From Ruminococcus sp. FMBCY1 (GTDB lineage Bacteria > Bacillota > Clostridia > Oscillospirales > Acutalibacteraceae), in NCBI RefSeq assembly GCF_023921805.1, contig NZ_CP074197.1, positions 744,001-808,000 on the forward strand: DNA of 64,000 bases, written 5' to 3'. Shown here one piece after another: positions 16,260 through 24,249 of the stretch (positions within the stretch are counted from its first letter, which is position 1; the number at the start of each line of letters is the position of its first letter). The notes beneath the pieces were generated by a model that was given only the letters and a program-made list of their open reading frames with translations, was not told the DNA's origin and ran no database searches. A program made the translations under genes and the position numbers.

Positions 16260-16574
16260 TTATTCCTCCAAAATTAATTTAATTGCTTCATTGGCACTTC
16301 TGCATATTCCTGCTACCGCACCGTTAAATTTCATCATCTGTAAAAAGTTATGCTGCTTTTCGGTTGCTCTGCCTTTTGCTGTTTTAACCTCAATGAATAC
16401 CGCCTTGCCGTCTGATTTTCTGACACCGAATAAATCAGAAAAACCCGGTGGTACACCTGTGCTGAAATATCGTCCGTCCTTTGTGTAACCCTGTCCGACA
16501 TTGATACGAAAAATATCGCAGTACGGTGCAATTGCAAGGCGGATTTCATTCTGTATAGCGTGTTCTTCTGTCAA
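16260..16574 (-). CDS. VRR-NUC domain nuclease
   Basis: 104 residues, a minimal VRR-NUC domain: E-x at the start (EEHAIQNEIRLAI), GFSDLFGVR with the metal-binding Asp, and FIEVKTAKGRATEKQ with the catalytic ExK. Stand-alone VRR-NUC proteins act as structure-specific endonucleases, such as Holliday junction resolvases. It starts with TTG overlapping the TGA of the helicase gene (TTGA) with GAGAGGA upstream, so translation is coupled. Confidence 0.8.
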   Translation of the reverse strand: MTEEHAIQNEIRLAIAPYCDIFRINVGQGYTKDGRYFSTGVPPGFSDLFGVRKSDGKAVFIEVKTAKGRATEKQHNFLQMMKFNGAVAGICRSANEAIKLILEE

Positions 16575-17911
16575 GCTATCAATCCTCTCTTTCGTGCTTG
16601 ATAATACGCCCAGCCGGGCTTATAGCCGTGTGTTTTTGCGTAAACAAGTAAATCGTTGTAGCTGCCGCAATCAGATGGTGAACTGAAATCGAGCTTAAAG
16701 CCCTCAACCTTTATAAGCTCTGCGGCAGTATCAAAATCAACCTTTCGCTCTGCTGTCGGAAATTCATATCCGCATCGAGGGCATACGGCTTTCTGCCCCG
16801 GTGGTGGTGCAGAGAATGTAAAAAAACACTCGGGGCATTGCTTGACCTTTGTTGCCTGCTCGTCTTCAAGCTTTTTAACACTCTTTTTCTCTCGTTTTTC
16901 AAGTGACCACACTCTGTCATCGTCAGGCATTCCGTGTCTTGCATAGTTGCCCACATGGTCAATGATTACCGCCCTTTTGTTCGGTCTGTATCGCATACAT
17001 CGCATTGACTGCTGAATGTAAAGCGTAAGGCTGTGAGTAGGTCGGAGCAGAATTGTACATTCGCAGTCGGGCACATCAAAACCCTCTGAAATCAAATCCA
17101 CATTGCAAAGAATTGTAATTTTTCCGCTGCGAAACTCGTTTATAATCTGTTCTCTCTGCACCTTCGGAGTTGCTCCGTCAATATGCCTTGCGGATATACC
17201 CGCTTCGCAAAATGCCTGTGCGGTTGCCATACTGTGTTTGACAGTTGAACAATAGCACACTGCTTTTTTGCCGTCTGCAAGCTGTCTGTAATACTTGATT
17301 ACATCTCCGAAAACTGTATTTTTAGTCATTGCTTTTTCTATCTCGGAGGCGACATATTCGCCCATTTTGGTGTGCAGTCCTGTAAGGTCGGCAACACTCG
17401 GAGCATAGTAATCATATGGGGCAAGGCAGTTATGCTCAATGAGCCACTTGGTACTTACTCCTACAATCAGCTTGTCGTTGACATCACCCAAGCCATCACC
17501 GTTTAGACGGCAAGGTGTTGCGGTTACTCCGACCCTCGGAACATCTGAAAAATATTCATAAATGCGTTTGTAGCTTTGTGCAAGGCTGTGATGATTTTCG
17601 TCCGTAATGATTAACGCAGGCTTAGGAAGTTTTTTAAGCCTGCGTGTAAAGGTTTGTACCATACCAATCTGACATAAATCCATAAGCACACCCCAGCGGA
17701 CAAAGGTTCTGAATATTTGGTCAACAAGCTCTCTCCTGTGAACAAGGAACAGCACCCGTTTACCGTTCCAAGTTGTTCGTCTTGCAATTTCTGCGACAAT
17801 GCAGGACTTTCCGCCACCGCACCCAAGGACAATGCAAGGAGCTTTGTAACCCTCTCGCCAAGCTTGCCTTACTTGCTCCACAAGGTCATTCTGATACGGT
17901 CGAAGCTGCAT
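16571..17911 (-). CDS. Phage SF2 DEAD/DEAH-box helicase
   Basis: 446 residues from ATG at 17911 (AGAGGGTG upstream). Motif I is GCGGGKS, motif II is DENH, motif III-like is VTATP, and motif VI is QQSMRCMRYRPNKR. The C-terminal part carries a four-cysteine zinc knuckle (CPECFF and CPRCGYEFP). This combination is common in phage replication modules where the helicase works with the VRR-NUC nuclease next to it. Likely remodels forks or Holliday junctions. Confidence 0.82.
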   Translation of the reverse strand: MQLRPYQNDLVEQVRQAWREGYKAPCIVLGCGGGKSCIVAEIARRTTWNGKRVLFLVHRRELVDQIFRTFVRWGVLMDLCQIGMVQTFTRRLKKLPKPALIITDENHHSLAQSYKRIYEYFSDVPRVGVTATPCRLNGDGLGDVNDKLIVGVSTKWLIEHNCLAPYDYYAPSVADLTGLHTKMGEYVASEIEKAMTKNTVFGDVIKYYRQLADGKKAVCYCSTVKHSMATAQAFCEAGISARHIDGATPKVQREQIINEFRSGKITILCNVDLISEGFDVPDCECTILLRPTHSLTLYIQQSMRCMRYRPNKRAVIIDHVGNYARHGMPDDDRVWSLEKREKKSVKKLEDEQATKVKQCPECFFTFSAPPPGQKAVCPRCGYEFPTAERKVDFDTAAELIKVEGFKLDFSSPSDCGSYNDLLVYAKTHGYKPGWAYYQARKRGLIA

Positions 17912-18692
17912 TTCTGGCACCCTCTCTCTGCTTTTCCTGTTTCTTCTGCTTTATCAGCTTTGCGACACACTGCATACAGAGCTGTCTGCCGTAATTTTTG
18001 GTTGTGCCGTCAATGATCTGCTTAACGGTGCGTTTACCGTCAGAAAGTATCGGTGCTTTGCACTCATCGCAATACTGTTCGGGTTGCATTGAATAGTATG
18101 TTCTCAATGCTTCATCAACAATTTTAAGGTCATTTGATATGTACATTGAATCAAACAAGCCTATCGGACTTTTGCAAGTGTCGTTACCGTCTGTTTGTGT
18201 TGCAAAAAGATACTTGCCGTCAACAACAACCGTTTTCAAAACTGTGGTAAACATTCCCTCAACCGAGATTTTTTCGTCAAGCAGCTTACCGATTGTTTTA
18301 GCTTTTTGTCTGCCGTTTTCGTCGGTATCAATATGACTTAAAAAATAAACAATTGTATCGCTTGGTAGAGTTTCAATCTGTTTCACAAGTTCCCAAAAAT
18401 TTTTGCCAATGTCGGTAAACTTCTGAAAGCCTGTTTCCTTGGCTCTTCTCATATACTCGTTAGCCATGAGATACTGTGCGTCATCAACTGCAATCGACTT
18501 ACATTTCTGCTTTTTGATAAAGTCCTCAATATCAATGTAGTTATCAGAGTTGATTGATGAAGCAAATTTTGTTCTGAACGGGAGTGATTTTCCATTCACA
18601 TTTACAAGAGCAAGTTCATTTGCTTTGAAATTTCTTAAAGAGGCAGATTTTCCGCTGCCTGAATATCCTAAAACCAATATAGGTAATCCCAT
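17886..18692 (-). CDS. Phage AAA-family ATPase (Sak4-like recombinase/loader)
   Basis: 268 residues from ATG at 18692; a GTG three codons earlier is less likely, since GAGGTG serves as the ribosome site. Walker A is LGYSGSGKSAS and Walker B is SIAVDDAQYL. The HID motif near FLSHIDTDENG and the short RecA-like core fit phage Sak4-type single-strand annealing ATPases. A cysteine-rich tail (CDEC and CMQC) suggests a zinc site. Probably recombination or replication restart. Confidence 0.7.
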   Translation of the reverse strand: MGLPILVLGYSGSGKSASLRNFKANELALVNVNGKSLPFRTKFASSINSDNYIDIEDFIKKQKCKSIAVDDAQYLMANEYMRRAKETGFQKFTDIGKNFWELVKQIETLPSDTIVYFLSHIDTDENGRQKAKTIGKLLDEKISVEGMFTTVLKTVVVDGKYLFATQTDGNDTCKSPIGLFDSMYISNDLKIVDEALRTYYSMQPEQYCDECKAPILSDGKRTVKQIIDGTTKNYGRQLCMQCVAKLIKQKKQEKQREGARNAASTVSE

Positions 18693-18702
18693 AAATAACA
18701 CC

Positions 18703-19296
18703 TCACTTAATACTTAATGACTGCTTGGCTTCCATATGTACGAAGGGGATTTCTTCACCCTTTTTGCAGAGAGCTTTGACATCATTCTTTTTCACTTCGG
18801 GCATACTGTATTTCAAAAGGTGGGCAAGATTGTGTTCCTCTGCCCACTCAACGAATGAAATTTCATCATCAATAACAAGGCTCGGTGCGTTGTTTCTGAT
18901 TGATACAACTGCGTGCGGCATATCTACCTTGCTCCTGCCGATTGCTTTCATTGCGTTAAGAAGATATGCAGCGAGTTTTTCAACCTCTCGCTCTTTCTGC
19001 GACTGCCTCTTAGCGATTGCAGATTTCTCAAACTTGAGTATATTAGCCTCGGCTTTAAGCTGTTTGATGTAGACCGCAATGCTTTCTGCTTTCTCGTCAA
19101 ATTCGCCCTCAATGCCCTCGAGTGTATCAAACCACGCTGTAAGCATTTTTTCTTTGTATGCCTCAACATCTTCGATAATGTCGCCGTTGCCGTCAATCGG
19201 CTGACCGTCTGCGTCAGTATCGGGTTCATATTCGTTTATGTCTTCAAATTGGCTGAATAATTCAGCAAAGCTTTCAGTAAGTTCATAAAGTTTCAT
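18703..19296 (-). CDS. Siphovirus Gp157 family protein
   Basis: 197 residues. The central coiled coil (AESIAVYIKQLKAEANILKFEKSAIAKRQ) and the C-terminal beta part (MPHAVVSIRNNAPSLVID, then VKKNDVKALCKKGEEIPF) are diagnostic of the Gp157 family, linked to phage resistance in Streptococcus thermophilus phage Sfi. Its biochemical role is unclear, but it is almost always coupled to the AAA ATPase that follows here. GGGGGAG precedes the start. Confidence 0.82.
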   Translation of the reverse strand: MKLYELTESFAELFSQFEDINEYEPDTDADGQPIDGNGDIIEDVEAYKEKMLTAWFDTLEGIEGEFDEKAESIAVYIKQLKAEANILKFEKSAIAKRQSQKEREVEKLAAYLLNAMKAIGRSKVDMPHAVVSIRNNAPSLVIDDEISFVEWAEEHNLAHLLKYSMPEVKKNDVKALCKKGEEIPFVHMEAKQSLSIK

Positions 19297-19308
19297 TGTT
19301 GCTCCCCC

Positions 19309-20289
19309 TTAAAGATTTATGTTTTGTGTGGCAAGTGCTTCTATTAAATGTTCAACCTTGCCCTTGAAAAATTCCTTGTCCTGTGACTGCTTGGCGAAAT
19401 CGAGCATACGGATAAAGCTGTCATATGCAATCGAAAAATATGCCTTAAAGACATCCTTGTCATCTGATGTACCGTCGGCAGTCTGAACATTTTTCAGCCT
19501 TTCTTCATACTCCTCTTTCTGTCTGCGAAGAGCCTCTTGCTTTTCGTCCTCAAGCTGTTTCCTTACGATTTTCTCGTTCTCACGATATTCTGCTTCGAGT
19601 TCGTCGTTGCGTTTGATGTTCTCACGCTCAAGTGCTCTGATGGTTTCGTTCAGTCTGCGCTCATTATCGCTCGGCTCTGCAACGGCAACCTCAATAGGGC
19701 GGCTTTCAAGTTCCTGAACTTTATTTGTCAGCTTGAAATTTTTGTTCTTTTCCTCTGCAAGCTGATTTTCAATATTGCGATAGCTTTCTTTTGAAGTGTC
19801 CGCCTGCTGCTTGTAATAGTCTGCGTCTTTCTTAGCGTTATTGAGCTGTCTGCAATAGTCAATGCTCTTGTCGGTTGCCTCCTGCTTTTCGCCTTTCAGC
19901 CTGTCAATCTCTGCCTTTAACTGCTTAACCGTTGTGTTTTCAAGGTCAAGTTTTTCGGCGATTTCAGCCTGTTCGGGTTCGCTGATTGTGGCAAGAAGTG
20001 ATAGCTTTGTCATTCCGATTTGTCCAATCGATTGGACATTTTCAGGATTTATTTTTTCTACAATAGAAATATAGTTATATGCGTTACTGCGTTTCATACC
20101 TACTTCATTCTCGCAGTAGTCCTCAAAATTCGGATAGCCAAGCTCCTTATACAGCTTGTTGTCACGCATAGTCTTGAGTCCGTTGCACATATCCCATATG
20201 TTCTGCTGTGCAAGATTTGCGCTGACAAGAATTTTCTGATGCAGTTCAATGGCCTGCTTATGCTGTTTGCTTACTGTTATTTCTGACAT
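19309..20289 (-). CDS. DUF3102-like DNA-binding phage protein carrying an internal palindrome
   Basis: 326 residues. The N-terminal 110 resemble DUF3102 (NIWDMCNGLKTMRDNKLYKE, then MKRSNAYNYISIVEKIN with a helix-turn-helix look). A long coiled coil follows (about 130-270), then a small C-terminal domain. The stretch coding ENVQSIGQIGMTKL contains the perfect 18-bp palindrome TGTCCAATCGATTGGACA (20021-20038). It recurs, with flanking gene sequence, in the non-coding region near the integrase. The build recalls ParB-like or KorB-like proteins, so a role in partition, replication control or self-regulation is possible but unproven. Confidence 0.6.
   Translation of the reverse strand: MSEITVSKQHKQAIELHQKILVSANLAQQNIWDMCNGLKTMRDNKLYKELGYPNFEDYCENEVGMKRSNAYNYISIVEKINPENVQSIGQIGMTKLSLLATISEPEQAEIAEKLDLENTTVKQLKAEIDRLKGEKQEATDKSIDYCRQLNNAKKDADYYKQQADTSKESYRNIENQLAEEKNKNFKLTNKVQELESRPIEVAVAEPSDNERRLNETIRALERENIKRNDELEAEYRENEKIVRKQLEDEKQEALRRQKEEYEERLKNVQTADGTSDDKDVFKAYFSIAYDSFIRMLDFAKQSQDKEFFKGKVEHLIEALATQNINL
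20021..20038. promoter_or_regulatory. 18-bp palindrome inside the DUF3102-like gene
   Basis: TGTCCAATCGATTGGACA, a perfect palindrome within codons for NVQSIGQ. The same palindrome occurs at 24730-24747, and a variant with matching flanks at 24764-24781. Confidence 0.8.
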
Positions 20290-21790
20290 TTTTTATATCC
20301 TCCAAAAATTTAGTATATTGCTGTTCAAATTCAACAATTTCGGGTGGCTTTTTATAATTCGACTCTCGTTCGTTTTTGTAGCCGTGACATTGCACTATCG
20401 TCAGGCTTTTGGGATTTACTTCAATCGTGAAGTAAGGAATTGACGGTGACGCTTTATGCCGAATAAACAGGATTACTGTGTCACCTCTTGCGTGACGGTT
20501 TACATATCCGCCGACACAATGCTTAAGAATTTTTCCCTCTGAAATAATTTCTTCGCCTGTTTCAGGCGCAAGCATTACAAGATTTTGCGTGTCCATCAAC
20601 AGAGGCTTAAGAGTTTTTGCCCTCTTAGCTATCATTTCCGCTTCAGTCTTATTTGTGTAATAAGCAACCTTTTCAACGGCTCTGTCATGAGCCTGTTCAA
20701 GATGAGCAGGCATCAGCTCTTCAATTCCCTCGGGAAGTCTTTTGCAGTTGTCGAGATAATCCTTCCACAGCATTACTCTCTGATGATTCTTGCCGTACTT
20801 CAAAATCTGCCTGTATTTAACACCGGCATCGTGAATTTCGTTAACGGCAAAAGTTCCAAGCTTTGACAGACTGCTTACAAAACTGCTTGCGTTCTGAATG
20901 TTCGGTTCTTCTTTAATGATGTTGCGGTAAAGCTCAATTTCGTTTGTGCCATATTCACAAAACCTGTGTATATCCGTCTTGCGACATCCAAGCATTTTAA
21001 GCAGATTGTTTTCTTTCCAATGAATTTTGTTTAGCTTTAACTGACCGTTCATCAATAAGTCTGCAATCCTATCAAATCCGCCTTTGATCAAATACTCTGC
21101 ATTGTTGTGCCGGACATATAAATTAAGCCACTTTAAGATTTTGTGAACTGTGTACCTATCTGAAAGCTCATACGCCCCTGAATATTTAAGATCTGTATGA
21201 GCAATTACATCAAGATTCAGTAGCACCGTTTGTCCCCAGCTGGACAGTAAGGCTTTTTCTGACGGTCCCCAATACCAAGCAAGACCTTGTGAAGTGTATG
21301 GAATAACTCCATCACTTTTCATAAGATGAAACGAACCGTAATAGTAAGAGAACCTTTGCATTGCGTGCTGTTCATACACGTACAAGTATTCGTTCGTAAA
21401 AGTGTATTCTGGTAATATTTCAATAGGATTTTCATTGTACAAATCATCGGAAAATAACTGATATGCTGTTACAAATCTGATGTACAGCCTGCCGTCAACG
21501 GCAAAGCAAAAACCAAACTTGCGACTTCTTTCAAGACTTTTTCGACCGTAGTGCAGGGCTTTTGCTTCTACGCTTTCCTTGCAATGACCGCACACAAATT
21601 TCTGATTATGACAAAGTCGGAGCTGTTCGCCGATATGCCAACTTTGACAGCTTGTGCAGAAATAGTCACAGGTTGTTTTGCTTTTATTTTCGTAGAAAGC
21701 ATACTGCGGAAAGTACATTGCGATCTGCTTTTCGTGTTCATCTGTCAAGTCGGGAATCTTATTAAGCAGGCTGTCAGGATTTTTGATCAT
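20258..21790 (-). CDS. PcfJ-like protein
   Basis: 510 residues from ATG at 21790 (AGGTG upstream). The N-terminus has a zinc-ribbon-like set of cysteines (CDYFCTSC, then CGHCKE). The C-terminal third carries ILKHCVGGYVNRHARGDT and YFTIEVNPKSLTIVQCHG, the signature of PcfJ-family proteins. These were first noted on conjugative plasmids and are common in phages and ICEs. Function unknown; a nucleic-acid role is suggested by the ribbon. It follows the PcfK-like gene in the usual pair order and overlaps the DUF3102-like gene. Confidence 0.7.
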   Translation of the reverse strand: MIKNPDSLLNKIPDLTDEHEKQIAMYFPQYAFYENKSKTTCDYFCTSCQSWHIGEQLRLCHNQKFVCGHCKESVEAKALHYGRKSLERSRKFGFCFAVDGRLYIRFVTAYQLFSDDLYNENPIEILPEYTFTNEYLYVYEQHAMQRFSYYYGSFHLMKSDGVIPYTSQGLAWYWGPSEKALLSSWGQTVLLNLDVIAHTDLKYSGAYELSDRYTVHKILKWLNLYVRHNNAEYLIKGGFDRIADLLMNGQLKLNKIHWKENNLLKMLGCRKTDIHRFCEYGTNEIELYRNIIKEEPNIQNASSFVSSLSKLGTFAVNEIHDAGVKYRQILKYGKNHQRVMLWKDYLDNCKRLPEGIEELMPAHLEQAHDRAVEKVAYYTNKTEAEMIAKRAKTLKPLLMDTQNLVMLAPETGEEIISEGKILKHCVGGYVNRHARGDTVILFIRHKASPSIPYFTIEVNPKSLTIVQCHGYKNERESNYKKPPEIVEFEQQYTKFLEDIKNVRNNSKQTA

Positions 21791-21798
21791 GCTGACAC

Positions 21799-22233
21799 CT
21801 ACCAATCTATAAGATTGCCGAGGTCAAGAGTTACCGGAGCTTTCTCTTGTTCTGTCGGCTGTTCAAGCTCGTATTCGGACATATGTATCTGCATTGCGAA
21901 AGTAACCTTTGCTCCGGGGAAAATCTTACCGACAATCTGCTGATACACATCAAGGTCGGAAACTACAGCGGGGAGCTTCTTTCCCACTTCGTCAATCAGG
22001 TTTTCAAGGTTTTCTGCAGCCGTAACGGCTCTTGCAAATTCCTCGTTCTGCTCTGAAAATTCGCAGAGCATTTTCTTTACCGGCTCAAGAATTGCTTTAG
22101 ATTTACGGTCTTTAAGATTTTTTCCGTTGCACAACTTGATTTTTTTTGTTGCAGAGGATATAATTGAATTAGGCTTATTGTTCTTTGTGCTTGTGGCATT
22201 TGCGGTGTCACAGGCACTTTTTTTATTGCTCAT
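21799..22233 (-). CDS. PcfK-like phage protein (AcrIIA9-related family, tentative)
   Basis: 144 residues: a polar, low-complexity N-terminus (1-40), then AILEPVKKMLCEFSEQNEEFARAV and DLDVYQQIVGKIFPGAKVTF, ending LDLGNLIDW. From memory this is the small protein that precedes PcfJ in many Clostridia phages and is often named PcfK-like. Some members of that group were reported as Cas9 inhibitors (AcrIIA9). I cannot confirm membership by alignment. GAGGTGAAGAA precedes the start. Confidence 0.45.
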   Translation of the reverse strand: MSNKKSACDTANATSTKNNKPNSIISSATKKIKLCNGKNLKDRKSKAILEPVKKMLCEFSEQNEEFARAVTAAENLENLIDEVGKKLPAVVSDLDVYQQIVGKIFPGAKVTFAMQIHMSEYELEQPTEQEKAPVTLDLGNLIDW

Positions 22234-22451
22234 TTCTTCACCTCTTCCCCGAAAACATCATACTCATACATACTGTTAATGCGTTGTCTAAGCCTTATGT
22301 TTTCGTTTTTGTAACCGTTGATTGCGTCATTCTTAATGCAAAGGTCAAGCCTTGCGTTCTCAAGCTCAATCTGCAAGTGCTTAACCAAGCTATGTAAGTG
22401 CTTGTTCTCGTCCTTAAGACTGCGTTTTGTTTTAATGTGTCTGAGTGCCAT
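22230..22451 (-). CDS. Small coiled-coil phage protein
   Basis: 73 residues, almost entirely a predicted coiled coil (SLVKHLQIELENARLDLCIK, NENIRLRQRIN) with a basic start. Overlaps the next gene by four bases, and GGAGGCATAACAA precedes the ATG. No function recognised; likely an early accessory factor. Confidence 0.45.
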   Translation of the reverse strand: MALRHIKTKRSLKDENKHLHSLVKHLQIELENARLDLCIKNDAINGYKNENIRLRQRINSMYEYDVFGEEVKK

Positions 22452-22464
22452 TTGTTATGCCTCC

Positions 22465-22665
22465 TTATAGTGAATCATAATATTTTTTTGCGTCTTCTTT
22501 TGAGATACGCCATTCACCGTACATTTTTTTGGCCGGCAAAACGCCCGACTGTGCTTTTTTCTTTAAACAATCAACCGAGAACCCCCAAAGGGTTGCCAGC
22601 AACGGCAAATCTATGTAGAGTGGGACATCGTCCCAGTTGGTTACTGTTTTCATAGATTTTGGCAT
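22465..22665 (-). CDS. Helix-turn-helix (excisionase/MerR-type) phage DNA-binding protein
   Basis: 66 residues with the winged-helix pattern of small excisionase-like proteins: PLLATLWGFSVDCLKKKAQS, then LPAKKMYGEWRISKEDAKKYY, where the final part is the typical wing. AAGGAGG precedes the start. It may be an excisionase or an early transcription regulator; it lies in the early operon rather than beside the integrase. Confidence 0.65.
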   Translation of the reverse strand: MPKSMKTVTNWDDVPLYIDLPLLATLWGFSVDCLKKKAQSGVLPAKKMYGEWRISKEDAKKYYDSL

Positions 22666-22684
22666 ATATACCCTCCTTATAAAT

Positions 22685-22891
22685 TTATTGCCTTACACCT
22701 CTGTTATCCTCTGTAATTTTGTCTGATACGATTTCAACCTTTTCCACATTGGCGACGCTGAGTGCCAGCTTGAGCAGTACAACGTCGCCTACTGTTCGGG
22801 TAATCTGATAGCTTGTAACATACGGGATTTCAGTACCGTCAATTTCAAGAAGAAACTTGTCCTTTGTGTCAATAAGTTTAAGTTTTGCCAT
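22685..22891 (-). CDS. Small phage early protein, unknown function
   Basis: 68 residues, predicted beta-rich (KLKLIDTKDKFLLEIDGTEI, then VVLLKLALSVANVEKVEIVS). GAGGAGGTGAGAAA is an ideal ribosome site. Similar small proteins sit at the start of early operons of Clostridia prophages. Function unknown. Confidence 0.5.
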   Translation of the reverse strand: MAKLKLIDTKDKFLLEIDGTEIPYVTSYQITRTVGDVVLLKLALSVANVEKVEIVSDKITEDNRGVRQ

Positions 22892-22985
22892 TTTCTCACC
22901 TCCTCGATTTTTGTTGTATTATTTGTAATTAGATGTTACAATATTTTCAATACTATACTGAAAAATATGATTGAAGAACAAAAAG

Positions 22986-23165
22986 CTACTCATCAGTCGC
23001 AAACTTAAAATGAAAATTGAAAAACTCAAGCTGATTAATTGTATCTTGCAGTTCGTCAGCTTGTTTTTTTGCCTTATTTATAAGGCATTTAAACTCCTGA
23101 ATATTTGTTGCAGATATATAAAGTGTTCCGTCATTTGCATAGTTGCCAATCATTTTTCCTCCCAT
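22986..23165 (-). CDS. Small phage early protein (59 residues), unknown function
   Basis: Starts MGGKMIGNYANDGTLYISAT with GAGGAGGTGAGAAG upstream. The middle is helical and Lys-rich (EFKCLINKAKKQADELQDTI), ending FKFATDE. It lies between the cro-like gene and the next early gene on the same strand, with good spacing, so I take it as real although short. An alternative start is the Met at codon 5. Confidence 0.5.
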   Translation of the reverse strand: MGGKMIGNYANDGTLYISATNIQEFKCLINKAKKQADELQDTINQLEFFNFHFKFATDE

Positions 23166-23261
23166 CTTCTCACCTCCTCACGCTGTTTTCTGCTGTTCGG
23201 CAAAGTCCTGCTTATTGTACAGCTGATTTGCTATACTGGATTGTAAGATAAATAACAGAAA

Positions 23262-23486
23262 TCAAGTGATACGCTTTAAGCGTAAATCTTTTCCAAAAAA
23301 AATAAAGTCAACAGGAAATCTATACAGTTCACCTATTCTATGCACCATATCCCAACTTGGCGAATATGTTCCTTTTTCGTAGTTAGAAAGAGTTTCCTTG
23401 CTAATATTAAGCATATCAGCTGCTTCTTTTTGAGATAAACCAGCGTTTACCCTTGCAGCTTTTAACGTGATTTTAGGATATTCCAT
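23262..23486 (-). CDS. Cro-like helix-turn-helix regulator (XRE family)
   Basis: 74 residues from ATG at 23486 (AAGGAGGTG upstream). It is a single XRE helix-turn-helix: NAGLSQKEAADMLNISKETLSNYEKG, with the recognition helix around SKETLSNYE. It is the first gene of the early operon, divergent from the repressor gene, as Cro is in lambda. Its promoter (23513-23541) has an operator in the spacer. A second perfect operator copy (23270-23284) lies in the codons for its C-terminus. Confidence 0.8.
   Translation of the reverse strand: MEYPKITLKAARVNAGLSQKEAADMLNISKETLSNYEKGTYSPSWDMVHRIGELYRFPVDFIFFGKDLRLKRIT
23270..23284. promoter_or_regulatory. Operator copy O3 (perfect 15-bp palindrome)
   Basis: TACGCTTTAAGCGTA, within the 3' end of the cro-like gene. 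It matches the two operators in the divergent promoter region. Confidence 0.7.
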
Positions 23487-23512
23487 TTGCCTCACCTCCT
23501 TGGTACACATAT

Positions 23513-23541
23513 ATAATATCACGCTAAAAGCGTAATGTCAA
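23513..23541 (-). promoter_or_regulatory. Early (cro) promoter with operator O1
   Basis: On the minus strand TTGACA (23541-23536), 17 bases, TATTAT (23518-23513). The spacer contains TACGCTTTTAGCGTG (23534-23520), the operator. Near-consensus promoter directed into the cro-like gene and early operon. Confidence 0.85.
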
Positions 23542-23570
23542 GCAAAAAGCGAAATATTTTTAAAAATATC

Positions 23571-23599
23571 TTGAATTTTTTACGCTTTTAGTGTATAAT
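23571..23599 (+). promoter_or_regulatory. Repressor promoter with operator O2
   Basis: TTGAAT (23571-23576), 17 bases, TATAAT (23594-23599). The spacer contains TACGCTTTTAGTGTA (23581-23595). It drives the repressor gene; the operator in the spacer implies autoregulation. Confidence 0.85.
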
Positions 23600-23628
23600 G
23601 CAAATATAACATAAAAGTAGGTGATCTA

Positions 23629-24012
23629 ATGAGCGATAATAGTGAGCTTAACAAAAAAATTTTTGCAAAGAATTTAAACTATTATATGACTACTAACAAT
23701 AAAACCCAATCGGATCTTGTAACGGACCTTAATTTAACGGCTTCGACTGTTTCTGATTGGGCAAATGGAAAGAAATACCCTCGTGTTGACAAAATGCAAC
23801 TTTTGGCTGACTATTTTGGTATTCTTAAATCTGATTTGACAGAGGAACACGAAACATCAAAAATGACTGATGACATTGAACTCCAAGAATACCTCGAGGA
23901 GCTCAAGAACAGAAGTGAACTAAGAATGTTATTTAGTCTTACTAAGGGTGCTACAAAAGAAGATGTGGAAAAAGCAGTCAGAATTATTGAAGCATTAAAA
24001 AAGGATGAATAG
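23629..24012 (+). CDS. CI-like phage repressor (XRE family)
   Basis: 127 residues. The N-terminal helix-turn-helix is NKTQSDLVTDLNLTASTVSDWANGKKYPRVDK, a standard XRE domain. The C-terminal helices (EYLEELKNRSELRMLFSLT, then TKEDVEKAVRIIEALKKDE) are like short repressors that lack a self-cleaving peptidase. TAGGTGATCT precedes the start. The next gene is an ImmA-like peptidase, so induction probably occurs by ImmA-type cleavage rather than RecA-stimulated autolysis. Binds O1-O3 by inference. Confidence 0.82.
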   Translation: MSDNSELNKKIFAKNLNYYMTTNNKTQSDLVTDLNLTASTVSDWANGKKYPRVDKMQLLADYFGILKSDLTEEHETSKMTDDIELQEYLEELKNRSELRMLFSLTKGATKEDVEKAVRIIEALKKDE

Positions 24013-24014
24013 CT

Positions 24015-24233
24015 TTGGGAGAAATTTTTATTAGAGGTTTAGAATTGCCGCTGACCGTACGAGGCGTAACGGTCTTAGATGAGGACGGCAATTACAATGT
24101 ATATATTAATATTCTGCTTAGCTATGATACTCAACAGAAAGCCGCTAAGCACGAATTAAAGCACATTACATCCGAGCATTTTTATGATTATGAGCCTGTT
24201 GTACATAACGAGCTTGAGGCTAATGCTATATAA
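24015..24233 (+). CDS. Short ImmA/IrrE-like metallopeptidase homologue
   Basis: 72 residues starting at TTG (24015), two bases after the repressor stop. It has LTVRGVTVLDEDGNYNVYIN and the metal motif HELKHI, typical of the short ImmA-like proteins in Clostridia prophages. Full-length ImmA is about 130 residues or more, so this may be the compact form. In ICEBs1 and related phages ImmA cleaves the cognate repressor. Overlap and order with the repressor support that role. Confidence 0.7.
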   Translation: MGEIFIRGLELPLTVRGVTVLDEDGNYNVYINILLSYDTQQKAAKHELKHITSEHFYDYEPVVHNELEANAI

Positions 24234-24249
24234 GAAAGAAGAATTAATT

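Noticed and set aside
22971..23246. 91-codon + strand frame in the early region
   Set aside because: It is antisense to a better supported minus-strand gene (22986-23165) with an ideal ribosome site.
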